From: UBA7374 sp965660635
GTDB lineage: Bacteria; Verrucomicrobiota; Verrucomicrobiia; Opitutales; Coraliomargaritaceae
Length of the DNA stretch: 59,712 nt
Reading direction: 5' to 3'
Assembly (NCBI GenBank): GCA_965660635.1
Contig: CBFIAS010000005.1
Coordinates: forward strand, 1 to 59,712
A program made the translations under genes and the position numbers. Every line of letters starts with the position of its first letter. The stretch's first letter is position 1. This document shows positions 7,771 to 19,743 of the stretch, piece after piece. The notes under the pieces are model-generated. The model was not told the DNA's origin. It searched no databases and saw only the letters and a program-made list of their open reading frames with translations.

Positions 7771-8625
7771 CTAGTCAAAGACGACGGTCTTGTTGTTGTA
7801 GACGAGGATGCGGTTGTCGAGGTGCAATCGGATGGCCTGGGCGAAAACGGATTTCTCGAGGTCGCGTCCTTTGCGGACGAGGTCCTGGACGGAGTTGCGG
7901 TGATTGATCCGGGTGACGTCCTGATGGATGATGGGGCCTTCGTCAAGATCGGCGGTGGCGTAGTGCGCGGTTGCGCCGATGAGTTTGACCCCCCGGCTGT
8001 GGGCCTGGTGGTAGGGGCGGCCTCCGGCGAAGGCCGGGAGGAAGGAGTGGTGGATGTTGATCACCGGGCAGCCGGCCCGCTGGAGAAAATCGCCGGAGAG
8101 GACTTGCATGTAGCGGGCAAGGACAACAAGCCGGACTTCGTGCTCCCGGATGATTTCGATCTGCCGGGCTTCCGCCCCGGCTTTTGTCCCGGAGCTTACC
8201 GGCACGTGGTGGAAGGGGATGCCGTATCCTTCCGCCGCGGCCTGTAGTTGCTGGTGGTTGGAAATGATGCAGGCCAGTTCGCCGGCCATTTCGCCTGCCT
8301 TGAAGCGGAGGATGGTGTCGTGGAAGCAGTGGTCGAATTTGGAAACCAGGAGCGCGACCTTGGGGCGCAGGCCAGAAAGGGCGACTTCCACCTCCATGCC
8401 CAGTTCCGCTGTGGCAAACTCCCGGAAGGCTTCCGCCTCGGCAGCGGTTTCTCCTCCGCTTGGCGTCCACTCCACGCGCTGGAAGAAGATGTTCGCCTCG
8501 GTATCCTTGTGCTGGTCGGCGTGCTTGATGTTGCCACCCCGCAGGAAGATCCAGCTGGAAACGCGCGAGACCAGTCCCGGTTGGTCCGGGCCGTGCAGAA
8601 GCGCGATGACTGAGCCGTGTTTCAT
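7771..8625 (-). CDS. purU: Formyltetrahydrofolate deformylase PurU
   Basis: A 284-residue enzyme hydrolysing 10-formyl-tetrahydrofolate to formate and tetrahydrofolate, balancing one-carbon pools. Residues about 1-80 are an ACT-type domain (ALLHGPDQPGLVSRVSSWI, then NIKHADQH, as in PurU). The formyltransferase domain follows with RYMQVLSGDF and the catalytic region INIHHSFLPAFAGGRPYHQA, plus the conserved Asp in DLDEGPIIHQD. Length matches PurU (about 280). It precedes the YfgM-like gene and follows carB on the same strand. Confidence 0.95.
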   Translation of the reverse strand: MKHGSVIALLHGPDQPGLVSRVSSWIFLRGGNIKHADQHKDTEANIFFQRVEWTPSGGETAAEAEAFREFATAELGMEVEVALSGLRPKVALLVSKFDHCFHDTILRFKAGEMAGELACIISNHQQLQAAAEGYGIPFHHVPVSSGTKAGAEARQIEIIREHEVRLVVLARYMQVLSGDFLQRAGCPVINIHHSFLPAFAGGRPYHQAHSRGVKLIGATAHYATADLDEGPIIHQDVTRINHRNSVQDLVRKGRDLEKSVFAQAIRLHLDNRILVYNNKTVVFD

Positions 8626-8658
8626 TTGGAGTTCTGAGTGGACCAGCGTTCAACTGAA

Positions 8659-11895
<3,237 letters not shown>

Positions 11896-12033
11896 AAATT
11901 CTCGAAAGCGTGATTTTTTTAAAGACCCATGCAAGCACGAACGTTTGCCACCCTGCAGGACCCTGGCCAGACGGATTATTTTCGCGTAGCCATGGCACTC
12001 CCTTTCCGCTAGGCTGTCCGCCCTACAAATACG

Positions 12034-13647
12034 ATGAGCTATAACAAAAAACCCGCATTCTTCGTCGCCATTGCCCTCGGCGCCCTCATTTGTCTCCCGG
12101 TCCTGTTCTGGCTGGGCAGCCAGCTTTTTACTTCCGGGAACGGCCCGGTGGAAGTTCCGCCTGCCAACTCGTCCTCCGCGGGCGCCCGCCCCGCCGCCGG
12201 GACCGCCGACTTTGCCTTGCGGAAACTGGCCACCCGCGCCCGTTCCCTCATCGACGGTGAAATCGCCGAGGCCGCCCGGGCCGGAGACGTCTCGCTCGAC
12301 ACCGTGATGGCCCTGCGGCGCAACTTGGACAAGGCCGATTCTGCGCTGGCCAACGGTAACCGGCAGAAGGCAGCCAAGATCTATGAAGAGATTGCCGGGC
12401 AGGCCGAGCAGACCCTTGGTGTGCTCGAACAGGCCGACAAGGCCCGTGAGATGCTCGACAAGACCTACCAGCGTCTTGGCGCCATGGAGCCACTGAAAAA
12501 CGCCTTCGCCAAGAGCTACGCCGAAGCCGTTACAGCCTTTGACCAGGGGCAGCAGCAACTTGGCGAAGGCCTCTACGCGGAAAGCATCGACTCCCTTTCC
12601 ATGGCCGGAGCCGTGCTTGACGACCTCGAGGCACGCTCTGTCCAGCAGGTGCAGACGCTCCTTGAGCAAGCGGCGCGCGCCGTCGATGCCTACGACATCG
12701 GGGCCGCCCGGTCGGCCTACCGCTCGGTCCTGGAGATTTCTCCTGCCCAGCCCGATGCCCTTGCCGGGCTCGCCCTGGTCGATTCCCTGCAGGGCATCGC
12801 TTCTGAAGTGCGGGCGCTCGATGCCCTGGAAGAAGCCGGGCGTCTCGAGGAAGCCCTCGGCACCGTGCGGGAACTGCTCGCCGCCAAGCCGCAAAACGCC
12901 TACCTGCTCTCCCGGCAGCAGGCCATCGCCGGGAAAATTACCCAGCGCGACTTTTCCGCCCGGATCGCTGAAGCGGACAAGGCCGAGGCGGCAGGCGACC
13001 TTTCCGCTGCTGTCTCCGCCTTGGAATCCGCCTTGCAGGTCAAGACCGATGCCGCTGTCTCCGCCCGTCTCGAAACAATCAAGGAGCGAATCAAGGCCGC
13101 CCGCCTCGAGACCCTTCTGGCCGACGGTTACAACGCCCTCCAGGCCGGGCGTTACCAGGCCGCCCGCGATGCCTACAAGTCTGCCGTCGATCTCGCCCCC
13201 GCATCGAGGGAGGCCCGCACCGGCTATGAGAAAGCCTCCGGCCTCCTGCTTGCCGGCATCCGCTACAGCCAGAACATGACCAACGCCGCTAAATACATCG
13301 AGGCCGGACGCTATCCCCTCGCCGCGAAGTTCTTCAACAAGGCCATGTCTGCCCGGCCTGCCCGTCTTGACGCAGCGCAGGAGAAAAAGGAAGCTTCCAT
13401 CCGCCAGACCATCGAGCGCGAAAGCCAGCCCGTCGATATCCGGCTCGCTTCCGACGGCCGCACCTACGTCAGCATGACCGGTGTCTTTCCCCCGGAAAAG
13501 ATCAAAACCAAGGAGCTAAGCCTCTTTCCCGATGTCTACAAGATCAAGGGCACCCGCAAGGGCTACCGCACCATTGAAAAATCCATCCGCATCGACAGCA
13601 GTAATGCCGCCGAGGCCATCACCGTAGAATGCACCGAAAGAGAATAA
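12034..13647 (+). CDS. Membrane-anchored helical-repeat protein with PEGA-like C terminus
   Basis: A 537-residue protein. One N-terminal membrane helix (about 8-31) is followed by a Ser/Ala/Pro linker and a long Ala-rich TPR-like region (about 60-455), containing for instance YRSVLEISPAQPDALAGLAL and DGYNALQAGRYQAARDAY. The C-terminal 75 residues (VDIRLASDGRTYVSMTGVF, KELSLFPDVYKIKGTRKGYR) resemble a PEGA-type beta domain that may contact surface or wall polymers. It overlaps the next gene by 19 nt and leads a three-gene operon of exported proteins. The family role is not recognised; an envelope scaffold is a guess. Confidence 0.75.
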   Translation: MSYNKKPAFFVAIALGALICLPVLFWLGSQLFTSGNGPVEVPPANSSSAGARPAAGTADFALRKLATRARSLIDGEIAEAARAGDVSLDTVMALRRNLDKADSALANGNRQKAAKIYEEIAGQAEQTLGVLEQADKAREMLDKTYQRLGAMEPLKNAFAKSYAEAVTAFDQGQQQLGEGLYAESIDSLSMAGAVLDDLEARSVQQVQTLLEQAARAVDAYDIGAARSAYRSVLEISPAQPDALAGLALVDSLQGIASEVRALDALEEAGRLEEALGTVRELLAAKPQNAYLLSRQQAIAGKITQRDFSARIAEADKAEAAGDLSAAVSALESALQVKTDAAVSARLETIKERIKAARLETLLADGYNALQAGRYQAARDAYKSAVDLAPASREARTGYEKASGLLLAGIRYSQNMTNAAKYIEAGRYPLAAKFFNKAMSARPARLDAAQEKKEASIRQTIERESQPVDIRLASDGRTYVSMTGVFPPEKIKTKELSLFPDVYKIKGTRKGYRTIEKSIRIDSSNAAEAITVECTERE

Positions 13648-14312
13648 CCACCGCAGTAATCACCGGCCTGGCATGCGCCGCGGGGCTGCTGGCCGCTCCG
13701 GACCCCGACTTGTTTGACGGCAGCTTGCAGGCCTCCTCCTCGGGAGGCAGTGGCTCCGGTAATTCCGGTGGCTCCGCATCAACTCAACAGTCCGCCGGTG
13801 AACAGTCCGGTTCCAGCGGGGGCACACAGGGTGGACAAACCGGCAATGGCGGGGGCGCTTCCGGCGTGCAGGCCGGAAAGACCGTTGAAGCCAACAGTTC
13901 CAAGAGCGGCGGCGCGGGCGGACAGCCGGGGCAAGCCGGACAAGGCGGAACAGGCGGATCCGGCGGATCCGCTGGCAGCCAGCCGGGTGGCGCAACCAGT
14001 GCGGGCGGCGGCGCGGGCGGGGGAGTTGGACAGCCCGGACAAGCCGGACAAGGCGCATCCAGCGGCGGCACCCAGTCCGGCAGCGGGCGAGACTTCAATG
14101 TCTTTGGCTTCGGCGGCGGCATCGGCACGGAAACCAGGGAAGTCCCCGAGAACAGTTCCAAGATCCCGCCCCGGGAAGGAAGCTCCCAGAGCGGAAGCAG
14201 CGTCCCGCAAGCACCGGCCAAGGAATCCGCAGGGGGCGGCCAGAGCGGCTCCCAGACCGGAAAGACAAAATCCAAGGGCGACTACGGCAAAAACCTTCCA
14301 TCCGGCATCTGA
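13629..14312 (+). CDS. Secreted Gly/Ser/Gln-rich low-complexity protein
   Basis: A 227-residue protein with a signal peptide (MHRKRITTAVITGLACAAGL, cleavage probably near AA-PD). Most of the mature part is Gly/Ser/Gln repeats, including two GQAGQG blocks at about 98-103 and 140-145. A short non-repetitive block near 158-180 (RDFNVFGFGGGIGTE) interrupts it, and the C terminus is Lys/Ser-rich. It overlaps the upstream TPR/PEGA gene by 19 nt and lies 14 nt before the next gene, so the three are cotranscribed. The composition suggests a flexible extracellular or periplasmic protein. No homologous family is recognised, and the low complexity makes homology searches weak. Confidence 0.65.
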   Translation: MHRKRITTAVITGLACAAGLLAAPDPDLFDGSLQASSSGGSGSGNSGGSASTQQSAGEQSGSSGGTQGGQTGNGGGASGVQAGKTVEANSSKSGGAGGQPGQAGQGGTGGSGGSAGSQPGGATSAGGGAGGGVGQPGQAGQGASSGGTQSGSGRDFNVFGFGGGIGTETREVPENSSKIPPREGSSQSGSSVPQAPAKESAGGGQSGSQTGKTKSKGDYGKNLPSGI

Positions 14313-14326
14313 AAACCAGCCATGGC

Positions 14327-14815
14327 ATGACGAACAGAAAAAGAAACGCACTCTGGATCCTCCTCGGCTTGCAGCTTGCCCTCCCGTTAGCCGCCGCCGT
14401 GCGGGTGATTGACGAGACGGCTATTCCCTATACCGGATTCCTCCGCAAGGCCGAGTTCGACCAGCGCTTCCCCGGGGAACTGCACGACGACCCTTCCGCC
14501 CTCCAGTCCGGCTGGTATGTTGTTTATACACATCAGGCCCTGCAGTACTGCTTCGGCCCCATCGCCCTCGAATCCACCGGGCGCGACTACTTCGAGCAAC
14601 TTGAGGTGATTGTCGGGCAGGCTGTCGATCAGCGCCCCGGCCTGGCCGACCACACCCTCCGTCTGGAGAAGGCTCCGTTCCCTGCCGGCGGCTTTCCGCC
14701 CCCCGGCGCGCAGCCGTCTGAACCGGATCAAGCCCCCGCGCAAGAAAAGAACCCTGCCGGCAAGCAAGAGGGCTTTAGCCTCTGGCGAATGATCAAGGGC
14801 TGGTTCGGAATGTAG
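14327..14815 (+). CDS. Small exported protein of unknown function
   Basis: A 162-residue protein with a clear signal peptide (about 1-24, ending LPLAAA). The mature part has a compact conserved-looking region (about 25-115: VRVIDETAIPYTGFLRKAEF, SGWYVVYTHQALQYCFGPI), a Pro/Gln/Glu-rich linker (about 120-147) and a short amphipathic end (FSLWRMIKGWFGM) that could touch a membrane. Last gene of the TPR/PEGA operon. Not recognised; the context suggests an envelope accessory. Confidence 0.65.
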   Translation: MTNRKRNALWILLGLQLALPLAAAVRVIDETAIPYTGFLRKAEFDQRFPGELHDDPSALQSGWYVVYTHQALQYCFGPIALESTGRDYFEQLEVIVGQAVDQRPGLADHTLRLEKAPFPAGGFPPPGAQPSEPDQAPAQEKNPAGKQEGFSLWRMIKGWFGM

Positions 14816-15860
<1,045 letters not shown>

Positions 15861-15920
15861 CTATGATAGGACTTGCGTAATTCCAGAATTTATTTTCGTG
15901 TTAATTTTACTACCTTACAT

Positions 15921-16328
15921 ATGTCGTACATAGACAAGACTTTGTCCGACGGAGAGTCGGTCGTGGAGCGTTTCCGCTTCCATTGGGTGGTCTGGCTGCC
16001 CATGGCGGGCTGGTTGTTACTGGCGATCCCCACGTTGGGAATCACGCTGGTTCTGGCTCTGTACGAGTACTTGCGTCTGCGTTGCACGGAGCAGGGGGTG
16101 ACGGATAAGCGGGTGATTTTCAAAAAAGGAATCATCAGCCGCCAGACCGAGGAAATGCGTCTTGGCTCGATTGAGACGGTGGAGATCACCCAAAGCATAC
16201 CCGGCCGGATACTGGGCTTTGGCACGGTCGAGGTGACCGGCCGCGGCGTCAGCGATGTCATTTTTCGCAAGATGGATGCCCCGATCCGTGTCAAGCGGGC
16301 CATCGAAAACCCCGGCAAGGCCGATTAA
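15921..16328 (+). CDS. PH-domain (bPH2/YdbT-like) membrane protein
   Basis: A 135-residue protein. Residues about 20-48 are one or two membrane helices (WVVWLPMAGWLLLAIPTLGI). The rest matches the bacterial PH-like domain: EQGVTDKRVIFKKGIISRQ, EEMRLGSIETVEITQSI, GFGTVEVTGRG. Such proteins sit in the inner membrane with the PH domain facing the cytoplasm; their function is poorly known. The start is placed at 15921 (MSYIDK) rather than the upstream in-frame methionine because the extra residues are not domain-like. The gene lies between the repeat array and tRNA-Met. Confidence 0.82.
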   Translation: MSYIDKTLSDGESVVERFRFHWVVWLPMAGWLLLAIPTLGITLVLALYEYLRLRCTEQGVTDKRVIFKKGIISRQTEEMRLGSIETVEITQSIPGRILGFGTVEVTGRGVSDVIFRKMDAPIRVKRAIENPGKAD

Positions 16329-16486
16329 TTAAGGGCTGTCCACATCATGGGCCAGGGCGGTTCGATGTTTCAAGTATTTTACAAAACATGGGTCGCATCC
16401 AATGTTGTGCTGTTTAATTCAATGGCTTCATCTAAATTAGTCTATGAAAACGATATCTACCTCTCTGTTACTTAATACGGGCTACA

Positions 16487-16516
16487 AAGCCCCGTTTGCA
16501 AGTGGGGCTTTTCTTT
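16487..16516 (+). terminator. Possible Rho-independent terminator
   Basis: Stem AAGCCCC (16487-16493) and GGGGCTT (16504-16510) with a 10-nt loop, followed by ttctttgg. It lies 160 nt after the PH-domain gene and 180 nt before tRNA-Met, so it could end either the preceding transcript or a short unknown RNA. Confidence 0.5.
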
Positions 16517-16693
16517 GGTTCATCGTCGATTTCCTTCAAATGGACAGGCAAGGCATAGCTCGGGGCTATGCCGATCGTTCCGTTCACTTCTTTTTGATTG
16601 CCCTGCCAACTGCATCCAATTTTCTTCTGGCCAGACGCAATTTTGAGGTTTTTCCGACTCCTTCAAGCGAACAGGAGTTGTGTCATTTCTTCA

Positions 16694-16769
<76 letters not shown>

Positions 16770-16915
16770 CTTTGTGGTGGATTGGATTGTTCATTGCGGT
16801 GGGCCTCTCACGCGGTGTTCCGGTTCCATGCTTCGTACGACCCGGTTTTGTCGTCGCAATTTTGCTTGCCCTACGGTCTGCGCGCAAGAGCTGGGCTCTT
16901 AGTCTGGGTCGAGCT

Positions 16916-17059
16916 GGTCGAGGTGACTTAAACTGGTCCGCTTGAAAAGTTAGTCTGGGGCCATAGAAAGGAACCAGACCATGAAAGGCAAGAGATACAC
17001 CACCGAGCAAAAGATCCATATTTATGATTAGCAGTGGACCAGTTTACGTCACCTCGACC
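16916..17059. mobile_element. 144-bp internally deleted IS3-family remnant with terminal inverted repeats
   Basis: Left end ggtcgaggtgacttaaactg (from 16916; 24-bp arm to 16939) and right end (17036-17059) are inverted repeats with one mismatch over 24 bp. Between them an ATG at 16981 reads MKGKRYTTEQKIHIYD and then stops; this is the typical beginning of the IS3-family OrfA helix-turn-helix transposase subunit. Everything else of the transposase is missing. No target duplication was recognised by eye. It is a non-autonomous remnant that could in principle still be moved by a full-length relative. Confidence 0.78.
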
Positions 17060-17090
17060 ACCGACAACTAGAGGATGCCCGAATCTCCTA

Positions 17091-17189
17091 GTGAGTACGC
17101 CCAGAAAAGAAGGGGAGACACCGGAGGAATTTGCGTTACGAATTCTTGAGAATCTGGCGAATCTGCCTACCAAGCCAAACAAAGATTGA
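17091..17189 (+). pseudogene. Truncated small gene next to the IS3 remnant
   Basis: An open frame that can start at GTG 17091 and reads STPRKEGETPEEFALRILEN and further to a TGA at 17187-17189. It looks like the coding 3' end of a small protein cut off on its left by the insertion remnant. Its TGA overlaps the ATG of the next fragment (TGATG), as in a coupled operon. The family is not recognised. Confidence 0.4.
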
Positions 17190-17347
17190 TGAATCCTGCA
17201 TATAAAGAAACGGTTTTTGAGTCTGAGCGCCGGATCTTTACGGATGCATTTGCCATTATCACCGCGCATAATCCGGAGGGACTAAGCTGGCCACCCGCCT
17301 TGTTGACTAAGTTTCCTGCTTTACATGTAGATAGCCAATCCAGTTGA
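17189..17347 (+). pseudogene. N-terminal fragment resembling DUF3293
   Basis: A 52-residue open frame, MNPAYKETVFESERRIFTDA followed by FAIITAHNPEG. The 'aIITAhNP.G' stretch recalls the start of DUF3293 proteins. It then drifts into unrelated sequence and stops, so only the beginning of the gene survives. Together with the preceding fragment it appears to be a decayed two-gene operon beside an insertion-sequence remnant. The family match is from memory of the motif and uncertain. Confidence 0.4.
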
Positions 17348-17360
17348 CTTTTAGTCTAAT

Positions 17361-17377
17361 ATGGCAAATCTTGCCAT
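17361..17377 (+). promoter_or_regulatory. Palindromic candidate operator of the Phd/zeta operon
   Basis: ATGGCAA-ATC-TTGCCAT: perfect 7-bp arms around a 3-bp centre, just before the proposed antitoxin start at 17379. Type II antitoxins usually repress their own promoter through such sites. Nearly the same sequence (ATGACAA-ATC-TTGTCAT) precedes the gene at 43716, with compensating changes in both arms. A ttgact hexamer (17344-17349) lies upstream of this site, and one also lies upstream of the second. Confidence 0.55.
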
Positions 17378-17378
17378 T

Positions 17379-17732
17379 ATGCCTCTCACTTATGACATAC
17401 ATGCACTGCATCCTTCCAAAGAGTTGCCCGCTGCTCCTGCCTCAAAGCTAAAGAATGCTTTTAAGCCCGTCTTTCAGCAAGTCCTGAGGGATGGAGCCGT
17501 CAGCATCACGCGGAATCGAAGGCGTGAAGCTGTTGTGCTAACCGCCGAACTGTATGATCAAATAATTGCGGAACTGGCCGCACGCGACCCGTTGGAAGTG
17601 CTTCGCAAAGAATACGATGCCCATTTTGCCAACATGCAGACCGATGATGCTCAGAAAGCCTGCGAGGACGCTTTTGAGGCAAATCCAAAGGATCTCGGTA
17701 AGACCGCCGTCGCGCAGGCCAGCGGCCAATAA
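17379..17732 (+). CDS. Phd/YefM-like antitoxin
   Basis: A 117-residue protein. Residues about 20-65 (LKNAFKPVFQQVLRDGAVSI, TRNRRREAVVLTAELYDQII) match the Phd/YefM DNA-binding fold, which binds operator DNA and carries a disordered C-terminal arm that neutralises the toxin; here the arm is Asp/Ala/Lys-rich (about 75-117). Start 17379 (MPLTYDIHAL) is preferred over 17361, because the earlier ATG is part of a palindrome that also occurs before an unrelated gene. The stop overlaps the zeta-like toxin start (TAATG), so translation is coupled. Pairing of Phd with a zeta-type kinase is a known but less common combination. Confidence 0.8.
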   Translation: MPLTYDIHALHPSKELPAAPASKLKNAFKPVFQQVLRDGAVSITRNRRREAVVLTAELYDQIIAELAARDPLEVLRKEYDAHFANMQTDDAQKACEDAFEANPKDLGKTAVAQASGQ

Positions 17733-18370
17733 TGAGCGAGCCGACAATTTACGTCTTAGCTGGAGTCAACGGCTCAGGCAAAAGCAGTATTGGCGGCGCT
17801 GCCATAACGGCTCGGGGCGCCTATTACTACAATCCCGACACCGCTGCACAGGAACTGCGGAAGATTCATCCGAACATGACGCAACCTATTGCAAATAGCC
17901 ATGCCTGGACACTGGGAAAGGACATGCTCGAAAAGGCCATCAAAGATAAGGAGATCTTTGCCTTCGAGACCACGCTGGGCGGCAACACGATTACTAGCCT
18001 GCTAATCCATGCAGCCGAGAATGGCTTGAAGGTCAAATTATGGTATGCAGGCTTGGAATCAGTAGAGCTTAACCTTGCACGCGTCAAAGCACGTGTGGCC
18101 TATGGCGGTCACGATATACCAGAAGAGGACATTCGAAAACGCTGGGATAGCAGCCGTCGCAATCTCATCAAGTTGCTCCCGCACCTCTATAGCTTGCGAC
18201 TCTACGACAATTCTGTGGAAGCCGACCCGAAGCAAGGCAAGGCACCCCAACCTGGATTACTCCTCCATATGGAGGCGGGAAAGGTCGTCGGACCAGAGGA
18301 TCTGACAGGAGCACCCGAATGGGCTAAGCCAATTATCGCCGGGACGTTGCCTCTGAAAGCGACCGATTAG
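17732..18370 (+). CDS. Zeta-toxin-family P-loop kinase
   Basis: A 212-residue P-loop protein. Walker A is GVNGSGKSS (about 12-20); NPDTAAQE supplies the Asp that in zeta toxins activates the sugar substrate; FETTLGG and RWDSSRRNL provide further conserved positions. Zeta toxins phosphorylate UDP-N-acetylglucosamine and block wall synthesis; related proteins phosphorylate other small molecules, so the substrate here is not certain. The gene is complete and overlaps its antitoxin by 1 nt. It converges on the NusG-like gene across 226 nt in which nothing else was recognised. Confidence 0.87.
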   Translation: MSEPTIYVLAGVNGSGKSSIGGAAITARGAYYYNPDTAAQELRKIHPNMTQPIANSHAWTLGKDMLEKAIKDKEIFAFETTLGGNTITSLLIHAAENGLKVKLWYAGLESVELNLARVKARVAYGGHDIPEEDIRKRWDSSRRNLIKLLPHLYSLRLYDNSVEADPKQGKAPQPGLLLHMEAGKVVGPEDLTGAPEWAKPIIAGTLPLKATD

Positions 18371-18596
18371 GTGCCCCAAAATGGATCGCATGTTGTATTC
18401 CATAAGCAGAGATAGTCACGATGTAATCTGACAGTCGTATGATCTGCCATGGAGCGTCGTTCCGGCCTGATGCAATTGGAGCGAACCGTGAATTATAGAA
18501 TATGATCCAACGGGCCAGCTATCTTATAGTAGTCAGGGAACCACTGGAAAAACTGGTTGGAGAGACTCCGGATTAGCCCTGCAAGTACTCCAGAGG

Positions 18597-19145
18597 TCAG
18601 TGTTCTTCCGAGGCGAGGTGGATGTCTTCGGCGCTGACGGCGACGGTGATCTGCCGGCCGAGGATCTCGAGGAGGACTTCGACCCGTTTATTGGCCGGTA
18701 GCAGGGCGAGCACTTCGCCCCGCAGCCCGCGGAGCGAGCCGGTGAGGACTTCGATCTCGGCGCCGGGGCGGCAACTGGGATCGGGCGCTTCGAGGATGCC
18801 CTCGTCTGGAAGGTCGGCTTTGATTTCCTCGATCAGGGCGTCGGGCACGGCGCGCTGATCGTCGTGTCCTACAATGTAGCGGACGCCCTGGGTGTGGAGG
18901 ATGCGCCGGTAATCCCGCGCCAGGTTGAAGCGGGCGAACAGGTAGCCGGGAAAGAGCGCGTCGACAAAGCGCTTTTTGCCCGAGCGGGTCTTGCGGAACT
19001 GCCGGATTCTCGGGCAGAAGGCTTCGATGTGCTCGATCTGCTCGAGCATGGCGGCGGCGATGTGCTCACGCTTGTTCTGTGAGCGCAGGCAAAACCACTC
19101 CCGGGTTTCCCCGGACGGTGGATCAGTCTTTTCTGCGGATGACAT
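18597..19145 (-). CDS. NusG/RfaH-family transcription elongation factor (specialised paralogue)
   Basis: A 182-residue protein with an NGN domain (about 14-115: WFCLRSQNKREHIAAAML, FCPRIRQFRK, FVDALFPGYLFARF, GVRYIVG) and a KOW-type C-terminal domain (about 125-178: GSLRGLRGEVLALLPANKR). General NusG genes usually stand next to secE and rplK; none is here, so this is probably an RfaH/UpxY/LoaP-like specialised antiterminator. Those normally act on long surface-polysaccharide operons, but no such operon lies downstream (the next gene is the convergent zeta toxin). It may therefore act in trans, or the locus was displaced by the adjacent IS481 insertion. Confidence 0.85.
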   Translation of the reverse strand: MSSAEKTDPPSGETREWFCLRSQNKREHIAAAMLEQIEHIEAFCPRIRQFRKTRSGKKRFVDALFPGYLFARFNLARDYRRILHTQGVRYIVGHDDQRAVPDALIEEIKADLPDEGILEAPDPSCRPGAEIEVLTGSLRGLRGEVLALLPANKRVEVLLEILGRQITVAVSAEDIHLASEEH

Positions 19146-19158
19146 GCGGGCAATAATT

Positions 19159-19410
19159 TCAGGGAGTCACCTTGCTGCCGCCGCGGCCTGTGGCAACCGG
19201 GAAGTTCACCGGAAATCCCTCCTGCACGGGGCGGGGGTCGTACAGGCCCACCGCCCCCTGGCTTTTATAGCGCTCACGCCACTTGTAGCCAGTCTTGCGA
19301 CTGATCCCGTAAGCAGCGCACAGCTCACTGAAGTTCACGCCTTCCTGAAGGCTCTTTAAGGCATAATTCATGCGTTCACCTAGCATTTTGGTTTCTTTCC
19401 ATGGCATCAC
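19159..19410 (-). pseudogene. IS481-family transposase, N-terminal fragment
   Basis: The first about 60 codons read like the start of an IS481 transposase: MPWKETKMLGERMNYALKSL, then a helix-turn-helix ending CAAYGISRKTGYKWRERY and GAVGLYDPRP. After that the sequence departs from the family and stops, so the DDE catalytic core is absent. Upstream, on the same strand, ggttcaggacatgggtaaca (about 19433-19452) resembles an IS481 left end. The remnant lies 14 nt from the start of the NusG-like gene. Confidence 0.75.
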
Positions 19411-19455
19411 TCTTTCTACCCAAAAGTGTTACCCATGTCCTGAACCTGTACCAAC

Positions 19456-19743
19456 TGGAACTGTTAACTGGAACTGTTAACTGGAACTGGATATATTGCA
19501 GGGATGGGCCCGTGAAGGAACGCGGGGGAACGTCGAAGGAAAGGCTCCCTGTCTAAGATCTTCTGTGTTTCTATTTTACTCCTTTGCGTGAGATAGGATC
19601 CATCCGTGTTTATCGGCGTTTATCCGTGGTTAAAGACTTAGCTGCTTTTCTGCCTTACTTATCCCTTCAACGTTCTCCCATCTTTGTGATCCTTCGCGGC
19701 GATCTTTCAGGCTTAGGGGCCGGTCTCACGCAGAGGCGGCTTC
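19456..19743. repeat. Intergenic stretch with short-word repeats
   Basis: No gene is seen. It contains taactggaactgttaactgg just after the IS481 end, 'ggaacgtcgaagga' (about 19528), 'ccatccgtgtttatcggcg' and 'tttatccgtggttaaa' (about 19599-19634), the latter matching words seen at the window start. Confidence 0.55.

Noticed and set aside
11896..12894. Long upstream extension of the carB reading frame (about 330 codons)
   Set aside because: It is antisense to the TPR/PEGA gene, whose own frame has a signal anchor and repeats. CarB homology begins exactly at MPKRSDIETI (11895).
13779..14351. Minus-strand Ala/Gly/Leu-rich frame
   Set aside because: It mirrors the Gly/Ser/Gln repeats of the plus-strand gene. 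The plus-strand frame has a signal peptide and operon context.
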